64,000 nt of DNA from Saprospiraceae bacterium. GTDB taxonomy: Bacteria; Bacteroidota; Bacteroidia; Chitinophagales; Saprospiraceae. Both the position numbers and the translations under genes were made by a program. Each line of letters opens with the position of its first letter. Within the stretch, counting starts at the first letter, position 1. The notes under the pieces are model-generated. The model made no database searches. It saw nothing but the letters and a program-made list of their open reading frames with translations, and had not been told where the DNA came from. Below, in pieces: positions 44,344 through 52,073 of this stretch. The stretch covers positions 62,001 through 126,000 of the forward strand of contig JABWBR010000011.1 in assembly GCA_013360405.1 (NCBI GenBank). The letters are read 5' to 3'.

Positions 44344-44529
44344 GCCGGATTTTATTTGCGCCCGCAAAGGTAGACATACCGGGCATATATTCCGAAAGTG
44401 CAGCCCTGCATTTGAGTAATCAATTTTTCACAAACAATTTTCAAATCGCGCTGTTATCATTTTAAAAGTAAAACTATTACCTTTAAGAGTAGTATTTTTA
44501 AATTAGCAAATATTGTATCTACAATAAAA

Positions 44530-44632
44530 AAAGCTGCCGGTAAGGCGTGTTATCATGCCTGCCGGCTCGCATGGTGACTGAGGCTTAGTAGGAGGGGCTG
44601 TAAAAAGCTCCTCCCTTTTCAAGTTTTTTTTC
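44530..44632 (+). ncRNA. Candidate small RNA with terminator
   Basis: Two hairpins lie in the divergent gap between prfC and the TetR gene. The first is GCCGGTAAGGC (44536-44546) pairing with GCCTGCCGGC to 44566. The second is GGAGGGGCT (44591-44599) with AGCTCCTCC (44606-44614), followed by TTTTC and eight Ts to 44632. A terminator without an upstream plus-strand gene suggests a short RNA or an attenuated leader of the TetR operon. No family was recognised. Confidence 0.35.
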
Positions 44633-44647
44633 CAAATTTGCAATATC

Positions 44648-45328
44648 ATGGCAGTCACAATTCAGATCAAACTTAACGAAAAGCTGTATTTGCGCGATCC
44701 GCAGGATACCGAATTGGGCCGTAGGATCATTTGCGACAGCATCTTATTGATAGATGAGATAGGTTTTGAACAATTTACCTTCAAAAAGCTGGCTGAGCGT
44801 ATTCACTCTACAGAGGCATCCGTATACCGCTATTTTGAAAACAAACACTTGCTGCTCGTCTATTTGCTTTGCTGGTATTGGGAATGGGTAAAATATCAAA
44901 TCGATTTTGCCACCAACGGCATTAGCGATCCGCGCGAGAAGCTGCGTGCCGCCATGCGTATTATCGTAAATATCAATAAGCGCGATGCCTCGGTTGAATT
45001 TGTGGATGAAGATATTCTGCATCGCATCGTGGTGGCGGAAGGCAGCAAGACTTACCTCACCAAGCAGGTTGATATGGAAAACCAAAACGGTTTTTTTATC
45101 ACTTACAAAGCGCTGGCCAAATCTATTGCCAGGATGATCACGGACATCAACCCTCATTTCCAATATCCCCATGCTTTAGCCAGCACTTTGCTCGAAATGG
45201 CCAATAGGCATATCTATTTTGCGGAACACTTGCCTTCTCTTACTGATGTGCGAATTGTGGATGGCGATCTGACGCCTGTAGAGCAATTATTGGAAAACTT
45301 TGCTTTTGGGCTGATTAACCACACCTGA
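44648..45328 (+). CDS. TetR family transcriptional regulator
   Basis: 226 residues. The HTH lies near 37-70 (FEQFTFKKLAERIHSTEASVYRYFENK, seen in parts), typical of TetR/AcrR. The C-terminal part is helical with no known ligand. It is the first gene of a run: FIST starts 4 bases after its stop, and the histidine kinase 13 bases after FIST. It may regulate the operon, or the preceding terminator-like hairpin may do so. Confidence 0.85.
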   Translation: MAVTIQIKLNEKLYLRDPQDTELGRRIICDSILLIDEIGFEQFTFKKLAERIHSTEASVYRYFENKHLLLVYLLCWYWEWVKYQIDFATNGISDPREKLRAAMRIIVNINKRDASVEFVDEDILHRIVVAEGSKTYLTKQVDMENQNGFFITYKALAKSIARMITDINPHFQYPHALASTLLEMANRHIYFAEHLPSLTDVRIVDGDLTPVEQLLENFAFGLINHT

Positions 45329-45332
45329 GCCT

Positions 45333-46547
45333 ATGCTACGATTTCACTCCGCCAGTAACGGTATCGTCAATTCTCGAAAAGCAATCGAAGAATGTATCGA
45401 AAAAGCCCTGGGCGGAGAAGATTTGCAGCGTTGCCGCTTAATCCTCTTCCATTCAAGTATTGCACATGATTTTTCGCAAATATTGTCGCGCGCAGCCGAA
45501 TTGTGCCCCCAGGCGGTATTGGCGGGCTGTACCTGCGCAGGGGTGATAGGCGTGGAGGGCGCCAATGAAAGCATGAAAGCGCTCGGCATCATGGCGGCAT
45601 TGAGCGACGACCCCGAGGAAATTGTCGTCTCTTATTGCGATAATATCAGGGGAGACAATTCTTTTGAGGCCTCCAGGGCGATGGCGCAAGAGTTGAAGGC
45701 GTTGAACCCAAAGGTAAATATGGTTCACATTCTCGCCTCTGGCATCGATATTGCCGCCGACAGAGCGATTGAGGGTATCGAAAGCGTTTTTGGCCCCGAG
45801 GTGACGATTTTTGGAGGTACTTCTTCCGATAATATGAAAGCGCTCACCAGCTTTCAATTTTATAATCAAAAGATACTGGAACGCGGCGCCGTACTCGTCG
45901 GTTTTGCCGATCCTACGCTGTCGGCTTACACGGGGGTGCACCACGGCAATACGCCGATAGGTATTCCGTTTGTAGTTACCCAATCGGAAAAAAACAGGGT
46001 GGTGGAAATCGACGGCCGGCCCGCCTGGCCCTATCTGATGCAAATGCTCGGTCTGCCCGTATCCACGCACCCCGGCCAGACAATCCCGATTGCAGGGCTG
46101 GCAGAGCTGCTGCCCGACGAGTTGCACGCCGCTTACGACAACCAGCACGTGCTGCGCGTGATTGTAAAAGTGGACGATGAGCACCAGAGTTTCTATATGC
46201 CTGTGGATTGCCCCGCCGGTACCCGCCTATGGCTCACCAAACGCGACGAACAACTCATCTTTGACGGCCTTTCCCGGATGTTGGGCAAGCTGACCCGGCA
46301 AATTGAAGACAAAGAGGTGGTGGGCGTGTTTCATACCGACTGCGGCGCGCGCGGTCGAACTCTTTTTAATAAAATTCTGAAAGAGGAAATTATTCACCTC
46401 ATGCAATACCCCATCATCGGCGATAAAAATACGGCATGGCTCGGGATGTACGGCTTTGGCGAATTTACCCCCCTCGATGGGCGCAACTTTTTTCACAACT
46501 ACACCACCTGTATCTGCGCGTTATGCCGGAACAAAGAGCGTAGCTAA
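45333..46547 (+). CDS. FIST N/C-terminal domain sensor protein
   Basis: 404 residues. FIST_N motifs: ILFHSSIAHDFSQIL, AVLAGCTCAGVIG and VTIFGGTSSDN. FIST_C follows: WPYLMQMLGLPVSTH, EVVGVFHTDCGARGRTLFN and WLGMYGFGEFTP. FIST domains are predicted small-ligand (amino acid) sensors in signal transduction. It is between TetR and the histidine kinase, with very short gaps, so it probably provides the input for the kinase. Confidence 0.87.
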   Translation: MLRFHSASNGIVNSRKAIEECIEKALGGEDLQRCRLILFHSSIAHDFSQILSRAAELCPQAVLAGCTCAGVIGVEGANESMKALGIMAALSDDPEEIVVSYCDNIRGDNSFEASRAMAQELKALNPKVNMVHILASGIDIAADRAIEGIESVFGPEVTIFGGTSSDNMKALTSFQFYNQKILERGAVLVGFADPTLSAYTGVHHGNTPIGIPFVVTQSEKNRVVEIDGRPAWPYLMQMLGLPVSTHPGQTIPIAGLAELLPDELHAAYDNQHVLRVIVKVDDEHQSFYMPVDCPAGTRLWLTKRDEQLIFDGLSRMLGKLTRQIEDKEVVGVFHTDCGARGRTLFNKILKEEIIHLMQYPIIGDKNTAWLGMYGFGEFTPLDGRNFFHNYTTCICALCRNKERS

Positions 46548-46560
46548 ACGATAGCGAGAT

Positions 46561-48069
46561 ATGGAGTATCACAATCCGCTCACGCCGAATATTGACCAGG
46601 TAGACTACGAAACCCTCAAAGCGATTTGCCTCGACCTGCAGGACAAAGTCAGCAAGAGTATCAAGGTGGAGCAAACGCTTATCCAAACGCGCAACGAGCT
46701 GGATGCCGAGCTGAACCGATTCCGCTTGATGCAGGAGTTTGGCGATATGGCCCTTCGAACTACCAGCATCGATGCGTTTGGTGAAATCACGGCTGAGTAT
46801 TTCAGTGCGATCTTTAACCTGCCCAAAATTGCCATCTACCGGTTTTTTCCCCACCAACGCGAAGGAAAACTACTCTATGCATTCGGGTTTACAAATGATA
46901 TCTCTACCCACAAGCTGGTGATACCTCCCGAAAAACTGCCTGCCGGCGCTATGATTTTTCCCCCGATTCGCGCTTGCGGCAGTTATCTCGAATTTTTACA
47001 ACTCTCAACTTTCTTGGTTAGCCCCTTGCACAACCCTGGCGAACAATGCATCGGGTTGATTGTGGCAGGCGCTACCACCGAAGATGCCAAATATTTTGAT
47101 CCCATTGATGATAAGGTGCTGTCGTCTTTTAATGTAATGACTCGCAACGCCGGCCTGATCCTGCAGCATATCCTCACTACTTTCCAACTCGAACAGGAAA
47201 TCGAAGAACGAAAGGGCGTGGAAACCCAGCTCAGGCAATCCCAGCAGGCTTTGGAAAATAGCAACGAAGAACTGGAATCAAAGGTGAAGCTGCGCACCCT
47301 TGAGCTGATGAATGCCAATGCCGAGCTACAAAAAGAAATCGAGGACCGCAAACATATCGAAAGTCAACTGGCAGATCGCGCCGCAGAACTCATGCGCTCT
47401 AACGCCGACCTCGAGCAATTTGCCTACGTAGCCTCGCACGACCTCAAAGCTCCTATACGCAATATCTCCAGCTTTGTGCAACTGCTCCAACTAAAATTGC
47501 AAGGCCTGCTCGACGAAGAAACGCAGGAGTATATGCAGTTTACCGTGAGCGCCGTACACCAGATCAATAATCTGATCGAAGACTTGTTGCACTATGCCCG
47601 TGTGGGACAAAACGACGCCGCTATTGATCTCGTTGATCTCAATACGACGGTCAACGTTGTGAAGGAGCACCTCTTAACAATGATCGAGGAACAAAAAGCG
47701 GAGATTCACTGCCAGGACTTACCTCGCATAAAAGCCAACTCGGGCCAGATGTTGCAGCTCTTCCAAAACCTGGTGGAAAACGCGATTAAATTCCGTAAAG
47801 CAGACCAACCGCCCGTGGTGCGCATCCAAACCACGCAGGAGGGTGATTATTATCGAATAGTATTGCAGGATAACGGCATCGGTATCGCACCCGAATACCG
47901 CGACAAGATATTTGCCATTTTTCAACGCCTCTCGCTTTCCAACCCTTATGGCGGAACAGGCGTAGGACTCGCCATTTGCAAACGCATTATGGAACGACAC
48001 CACGGCAGGATATGGGTGGAGTCGGAAGAAGGGCAGGGGAGTCGCTTTTTCCTTGAATTCCCTTGTTAG
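46561..48069 (+). CDS. GAF-like sensor histidine kinase
   Basis: 502 residues, no membrane helices. A GAF-like N-terminal domain (about 55-215; ALRTTSIDAFGEITAEYF, PLHNPGEQCIGLIVAG) is followed by a coiled coil (about 220-280). The dimerisation/phosphoacceptor domain carries FAYVASHDLKAPIRNI with His near 293. HATPase motifs follow: LFQNLVENAIKF (N box), DNGIGIAPEYRDKIF (G1/F) and GGTGVGLAICKRIMERH (G2). No receiver domain or response regulator is adjacent. A FIST protein encoded 13 bases upstream is the probable sensor partner. Confidence 0.9.
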   Translation: MEYHNPLTPNIDQVDYETLKAICLDLQDKVSKSIKVEQTLIQTRNELDAELNRFRLMQEFGDMALRTTSIDAFGEITAEYFSAIFNLPKIAIYRFFPHQREGKLLYAFGFTNDISTHKLVIPPEKLPAGAMIFPPIRACGSYLEFLQLSTFLVSPLHNPGEQCIGLIVAGATTEDAKYFDPIDDKVLSSFNVMTRNAGLILQHILTTFQLEQEIEERKGVETQLRQSQQALENSNEELESKVKLRTLELMNANAELQKEIEDRKHIESQLADRAAELMRSNADLEQFAYVASHDLKAPIRNISSFVQLLQLKLQGLLDEETQEYMQFTVSAVHQINNLIEDLLHYARVGQNDAAIDLVDLNTTVNVVKEHLLTMIEEQKAEIHCQDLPRIKANSGQMLQLFQNLVENAIKFRKADQPPVVRIQTTQEGDYYRIVLQDNGIGIAPEYRDKIFAIFQRLSLSNPYGGTGVGLAICKRIMERHHGRIWVESEEGQGSRFFLEFPC

Positions 48070-48099
48070 CGGTCAGACCGCTTGCTGGGTCTGACCGCT
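48068..48099. terminator. Bidirectional terminator hairpin
   Basis: A perfect 12-base stem AGCGGTCAGACC (48068-48079) / GGTCTGACCGCT (48088-48099) with an 8-base loop sits between the convergent histidine kinase and PspC-associated genes. Confidence 0.65.
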
Positions 48100-48107
48100 G
48101 GCTAAGC

Positions 48108-48896
48108 TTACCTCAACCCCTCAGCTCCCATTGTCCACACTTTGGCGGTATTATCCCACCAGGAAGGCGCATCAGGATGTTGTTGCATATGATCGATCAT
48201 TTCGAGCAGGTCGTCGCTGATTACTACTGATTTGCCTTCGGGTACTTTGAGGCGCCAGGTAATCGACTGGGCGCGGAAAAGCTGCCCTTGCGCTATCTTC
48301 ACGTAAGGATCAAAGCTGAGCGTGTGCTGTTCTAATACGGCTGAGCCGCTCACTACCTCCGTCATCGATTTTGCATGCTGCAGATCGCGCCCTTTGGCAT
48401 GGATTTGTTGTACGAGCTCAAACTGGTTGCCCTCAGCTTGCTCGATAACCAAATCGACGGCTTTGTATACCAGCGCGTCATCCATCAGAAAAACATCGTT
48501 TTCGATGGCCATACGCGAATTGTCGTAGTTGAATACGGCTTCCTGCAGGTGCAGCGTATCGCTGTCGGGTTGCAAGATCTGGGAAGGCTGCGTGATTTCG
48601 GTAGTCGACTTGAACTCAGTAGCCGAACGCCCGCCGACGATAGCCAGGCAGGAGAGGTTGAGCCACCAGAAAACGCCCAGGCCGATGTTCCAGTAATGGC
48701 TGACATACGTGCCGAAGAGCAGTCGCGATACAAATAAAATGACGGAAATAAGCGGGATGGCGATCAGGAAAAGGACGTTGAGCAAGGCAACGCCGGCAGT
48801 GAAGGTCTGCCCCGGAAAGAGGTATTGTACAAAAGGCTGGGCAAAATACAGGCCGGCGATAGCGCCTACCCAGGCGGCGGCCAGGCTTAATGCCAC
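48108..48896 (-). CDS. C-terminal half of a frameshifted PspC-family membrane protein
   Basis: As an independent frame it would start at GTG 48896, in the middle of a hydrophobic helix, which is implausible. In the -1 frame relative to the PspC gene, the reading frame is open without stops from the A10 tract (T run 49034-49043 on the plus strand) to 48108. It joins PspC to IAHALFDALQKIWKPILFII, LVALSLAAAWVGAIAGLY and further helices, then a beta-rich periplasmic part (LQEAVFNYDNSRMAIENDVF). Larger Bacteroidota PspC proteins carry such a C-terminus. So this is the second half of one gene, split by a single-base change, sequencing error or slippage. Confidence 0.7.
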   Translation of the reverse strand: MALSLAAAWVGAIAGLYFAQPFVQYLFPGQTFTAGVALLNVLFLIAIPLISVILFVSRLLFGTYVSHYWNIGLGVFWWLNLSCLAIVGGRSATEFKSTTEITQPSQILQPDSDTLHLQEAVFNYDNSRMAIENDVFLMDDALVYKAVDLVIEQAEGNQFELVQQIHAKGRDLQHAKSMTEVVSGSAVLEQHTLSFDPYVKIAQGQLFRAQSITWRLKVPEGKSVVISDDLLEMIDHMQQHPDAPSWWDNTAKVWTMGAEGLR

Positions 48897-48970
48897 GATG
48901 AGGCCGATAATGAAGAGAATGGGTTTCCAGATTTTTTGGAGCGCATCAAACAGCGCGTGCGCGATCTGTC

Positions 48971-49675
48971 CTACAAAAGAAAATCCTCGGCTGAGCGCTT
49001 CACCGGGATCAAACCCCGTCGCTGACGCGAAACTTTTTTTTTTGCGCCTTCTTCGCCGGCGCCTAACTCGTCACCGAGTTTCGACATCTCTTTCGAGAAT
49101 TTCTGGAATTCCTGCTGGATGATATTGCCAATGGTCGTGAAATTGATCGGCTCGCCGCGCATCGACAGGCGGTCGCTGGCCGACTCCGCTTTGGGTAAAA
49201 TGATCCAGAGGACGATGTACAAAGGCACGCCAAAACCGCCCGAAAGGGTGAATATGACGAAAAACAAGCGCACCCACACGGCATCCTGAATGCCGAAGTA
49301 TGCAGCAATCCCCGAACATACGCCGCCGATGACTTCGTCGTCGGTGTTGCGGAACAAGCGCTTGCCGGTTTTGTATTTGCCCCGTTCGCCGCCGGCAGCA
49401 GGTTCCTGCATGGGCTCGGCGCCAAATTCTTCGGGCGTGCCCATCACCGAGATGACTTCTCTGACATCTTTGTTAGACACGATCTGGCGGCTAGTCAGGC
49501 GCTCCTGCAAAAGCTCGGCCATGCGGGTCTCTATGTCGTTCAGTATCTCCTCCCGCCCCTCTGTGTGGCGAAAGTGCTTTTTGATGGCTTCCAGGTAGCG
49601 GGTAAGGTGGTCAAAGGCATCCTCGTCGATCGTAAAAGGATAACCGCCGAGGTTGATGTTGAATACTTTATTCAT
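48971..49675 (-). CDS. PspC domain protein (frameshifted at A10 tract)
   Basis: 234 residues as read. An N-terminal cytoplasmic region (GYPFTIDEDAFDHLTRYLEAI) precedes the PspC domain (RLFRNTDDEVIGGVCSGIAAYFG, in parts, and VWVRLFFVIFTLSGGFGVP plus the LYIVLWIILP helix). PspC proteins act in envelope stress responses. After GEEGA comes a run of 10 A bases; this frame then ends soon after in a short tail (SRQRRGLIPVKRSAEDFLL), while a -1 slip would give an intact protein of about 522 residues. The gene overlaps the PadR gene by 8 bases, indicating an operon. Confidence 0.8.
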   Translation of the reverse strand: MNKVFNINLGGYPFTIDEDAFDHLTRYLEAIKKHFRHTEGREEILNDIETRMAELLQERLTSRQIVSNKDVREVISVMGTPEEFGAEPMQEPAAGGERGKYKTGKRLFRNTDDEVIGGVCSGIAAYFGIQDAVWVRLFFVIFTLSGGFGVPLYIVLWIILPKAESASDRLSMRGEPINFTTIGNIIQQEFQKFSKEMSKLGDELGAGEEGAKKKVSRQRRGLIPVKRSAEDFLL

Positions 49676-50018
49676 TGTGGGCTACGTTTTTTGTAGTGTG
49701 ATCAACTGCTTGTACAAGCTGGTTCCAATTGTCGTGTAATTCCTTCAGAAACATTCGTCCTTTGTCGGTTAGTGCATAGTATTTTCGAGGCGGCCCCGAT
49801 TTTGATTCCCTCCAACTGTATTGGAGCAAATCGGCGTTTTTCAACCGGGTGAGCAACGGATACAAGGTGCCCTCCACTATGATGAGCTCCGCTTCCTTCA
49901 ATCTCGATATGATATCTGACGGGTAAACCTCCCCTTCGGATATGATCGAGAGAATGCACAGCTCCAGCACGCCTCTTCTCATCTGTGTTCTCGTCGTTTC
50001 CAAATTATCCGTTTTCAT
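49668..50018 (-). CDS. PadR family transcriptional regulator
   Basis: 116 residues from ATG 50018. The PadR winged helix shows RRGVLELCILSIISEGEVYP, VEGTLYPLLTRLKNADLL and GPPRKYYALTDKGR. PadR proteins repress by binding palindromes near their own promoters. It is the first gene of the PadR-PspC operon (8-base overlap), a common Bacteroidota pair. An upstream ATG at 50117 adds 33 residues in a region containing the promoter, so it is rejected as start. Confidence 0.9.
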   Translation of the reverse strand: MKTDNLETTRTQMRRGVLELCILSIISEGEVYPSDIISRLKEAELIIVEGTLYPLLTRLKNADLLQYSWRESKSGPPRKYYALTDKGRMFLKELHDNWNQLVQAVDHTTKNVAHNE

Positions 50019-50022
50019 ACCA

Positions 50023-50053
50023 CAAATATAATACGATTTAGAGTACCATGCAA
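50023..50053 (-). promoter_or_regulatory. Strong Bacteroidota promoter of the PadR-PspC operon
   Basis: Minus-strand TTGC (50053-50050), a 19-base spacer and TATATTTG (50030-50023) match the TTTG-N19-TAnnTTTG consensus. The ATG lies only four bases after the -7 box, so the transcript is probably leaderless or starts very close to the codon. Confidence 0.6.
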
Positions 50054-50148
50054 CACAAGGTAGTGGCTTTTGCATAGTATTTTCCCTGAACAGGTATATG
50101 GCGACGACGAAAAGCACGGATTTTTAGATCAATGGATACCGGGGGAAA

Positions 50149-50204
50149 TTCTCTGTTCTCTGTTCTCTGTTCTCTGTTCTCTGTTCTCTGTTCTCTGTTC
50201 TCTG
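50149..50204. repeat. TTCTCTG tandem heptads (8 units)
   Basis: Eight exact 7-base units in tandem fill the intergenic region upstream of the PadR promoter. Perfect identity suggests recent slippage. No gene is seen here. Confidence 0.8.
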
Positions 50205-50259
50205 TTTGGTTAGGTAGAGACAAATCATGATTTGCCTCTACTAGCAAAGATAATGAATG

Positions 50260-50315
50260 GATAACCGACAACGGATAACCGACAACCGACAACCGACAAC
50301 CGACAACCGACTACC
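50260..50315. repeat. GACAACC tandem heptads (about 8 units)
   Basis: Units GATAACC, GACAACG, GATAACC, then four exact GACAACC and one GACTACC, ending at the last codons of the aldehyde dehydrogenase. The same 7-base period as the TTCTCTG array but a different unit. Confidence 0.75.
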
Positions 50316-51756
50316 CCCACTTCACACACACATTTTTCGGCTCCGTAAAAAAGCGCAGCGCTTCCACGCCGCCTTCGCGGCCTACGCCCGAGTGTTTCAC
50401 GCCGCCGAAAGGCGTGCGCAGGTCGCGCAGCATCCAGCAGTTGATCCATACGATGCCGAATTGGAGGTGCTCGGCCAGTCGCTGGGCGCGGCTCAGATGT
50501 TGTGTCCACACTGTGGCGGCGAGGCCGTAATCGGTGCCGTTGGCGAGGGCCAGGGCTTCTTCGTCGGTATCGAAAGGCTGGAGGGTAATCACAGGGCCGA
50601 AAATTTCTTCCTGGTTGGTGCGGCATTGTAGCGGGAGGCCTTCTACGATTGCCGGACGGATATAATAACCGCCCTCCAGTCGCCCGGGCAATAATACGCG
50701 TTCGCCGCCCGTCAGGATCTTGCCGCCTTCTTCGCGGGCGAGTTGCAGGTAGCCGCTCACCTTGTCGAGATGCGCCGCCGATACCAGTGCGCCCTGGTTG
50801 GTTTCGGGTTGCGCCGGATCGCCCACCACCAGCTGCGAGGTGCGGCGCACGAGTTCGTCGCGGAATTCTGTATAAATCGAGCGCTCTACGTACACGCGCG
50901 AGCCGCACAGGCAAATCTGGCCGTTGTTGGAAAACGACGAGCGCAGGGTGGTCTGCAGGGCTTGCTCCATATCGCAATCGGCAAAAACCAGCACCGGATT
51001 TTTACCGCCAAGTTCAAGTGATAGTTTTTTGAACATGGGCGCAGCGGTAGCAGCCAGTTGACGCCCCGTGGCCGTGCCGCCGGTAAAAGAAATGGCTTTT
51101 GTCAGCGGATGCGCCACGATGGCTTGTCCGGCCTTGGCGCCCAGGCCGTGTACGATGTTGAGTACACCCGGCGGCAAACCGGCGTCTATGCAGATTTGGC
51201 CCAGCAGGTAGGCCGTCATAGGCGTTAGTTCAGAGGGTTTGGCCACTACGCAGTTGCCGGCGGCCAAGGCGGGGGCTATTTTCCAGGTAAACAGGTACAA
51301 GGGCAGGTTCCAGGGCGAGATGCAGCCTACCACGCCGATGGGTTGGCGCAGGGTGTAGTTGATCGCCTGGCCTTCCATGCGGTGCGATTCGGAACTGAAA
51401 TGCAGGATGGCGGTGGCAAAAAAGCGAAAGTTGGCCTCCGCGCGATAAATATCTACGTCATAAGCCAGTTTTTCGGGTTTGCCGGTATCGATGCTTTCTG
51501 CCCGCGCCAATTCTTCGCGGCGCTCGGCGATGAGCTCAGCCACGCGCATCAGGCATTCATAGCGGCGTTGCTCCCCCCAGGTCGACCACTCCGGGAAAGC
51601 CCGCGCAGTTGCCGCTACAGCCGCCGCCACGTCGCGCTCGTCGCTGTCGGGTATGCGGCTGTATACCTGGCCTGTGGCCGGTTCGTAGTTGTCGAGGTAA
51701 TCACCGCTAACCGGCGCTACCATGGCGCCGTCGATGTAGTTTTGGATGGTGGTCAT
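50311..51756 (-). CDS. Aldehyde dehydrogenase (ALDH8/AMSDH-like)
   Basis: 481 residues. NAD-dependent ALDH motifs: SPWNLPLYLFTWKIAPALAAG, ISFTGGTATGRQL, catalytic-Glu LELGGKNPV, catalytic Cys in NNGQICLCGSRVYVERSIY and EIFGPVITLQPFDTDEEA. The CLCGSR context resembles ALDH8-type 2-aminomuconic or 2-hydroxymuconic semialdehyde dehydrogenases of tryptophan and aromatic degradation, but no pathway genes are next to it. It is monocistronic and its stop codon lies just after the heptad repeat. Confidence 0.85.
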   Translation of the reverse strand: MTTIQNYIDGAMVAPVSGDYLDNYEPATGQVYSRIPDSDERDVAAAVAATARAFPEWSTWGEQRRYECLMRVAELIAERREELARAESIDTGKPEKLAYDVDIYRAEANFRFFATAILHFSSESHRMEGQAINYTLRQPIGVVGCISPWNLPLYLFTWKIAPALAAGNCVVAKPSELTPMTAYLLGQICIDAGLPPGVLNIVHGLGAKAGQAIVAHPLTKAISFTGGTATGRQLAATAAPMFKKLSLELGGKNPVLVFADCDMEQALQTTLRSSFSNNGQICLCGSRVYVERSIYTEFRDELVRRTSQLVVGDPAQPETNQGALVSAAHLDKVSGYLQLAREEGGKILTGGERVLLPGRLEGGYYIRPAIVEGLPLQCRTNQEEIFGPVITLQPFDTDEEALALANGTDYGLAATVWTQHLSRAQRLAEHLQFGIVWINCWMLRDLRTPFGGVKHSGVGREGGVEALRFFTEPKNVCVKWG

Positions 51757-51892
51757 GAAGAGGATTGGTATGAGTATTATTTTATTAAATCAATATCAGT
51801 AAAATATGGAAAAAGTGAAACTATTTTTTCTGAAATCCGTATCATGTACTTTGTTTGCAGATAAGTAAAGTCTATTTTTTTTGTATTGAAGT

Positions 51893-52022
51893 TAGGGGTG
51901 TTAAGAGAAATAAAAATCATGTTATTTTTACAGAAGAGGCTCTCAAATATGACCTCTCCGAGGTCGGGTTGATTAAAGTTTATTTACAAATCTCGGGCAT
52001 AAAATTTCTCTTAACACGCCTA
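51893..52022. mobile_element. MITE with 19-bp inverted ends and 9-bp target duplication
   Basis: The left end TAGGGGTGTTAAGAGAAAT (51893-51911) and the complement of the right end (52004-52022) differ at one position. The direct repeat TATTGAAGT lies exactly outside both ends (51884-51892 and 52023-52031). The 130-base element has no gene; inside is a hairpin GACCTC-TCC-GAGGTC (51951-51965). It sits 51 bases upstream of the protease ATG. The rest of 51757-52073 holds nothing else recognisable. Confidence 0.8.
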
Positions 52023-52073
52023 TATTGAAGTCTCAAATATTATTAATAATTTTTTTAACCTAAAATCCTGGAA

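Noticed and set aside
50149-50315. Possible CRISPR array
   Set aside because: The repeats are 7-base tandem units with no spacers and no cas genes.
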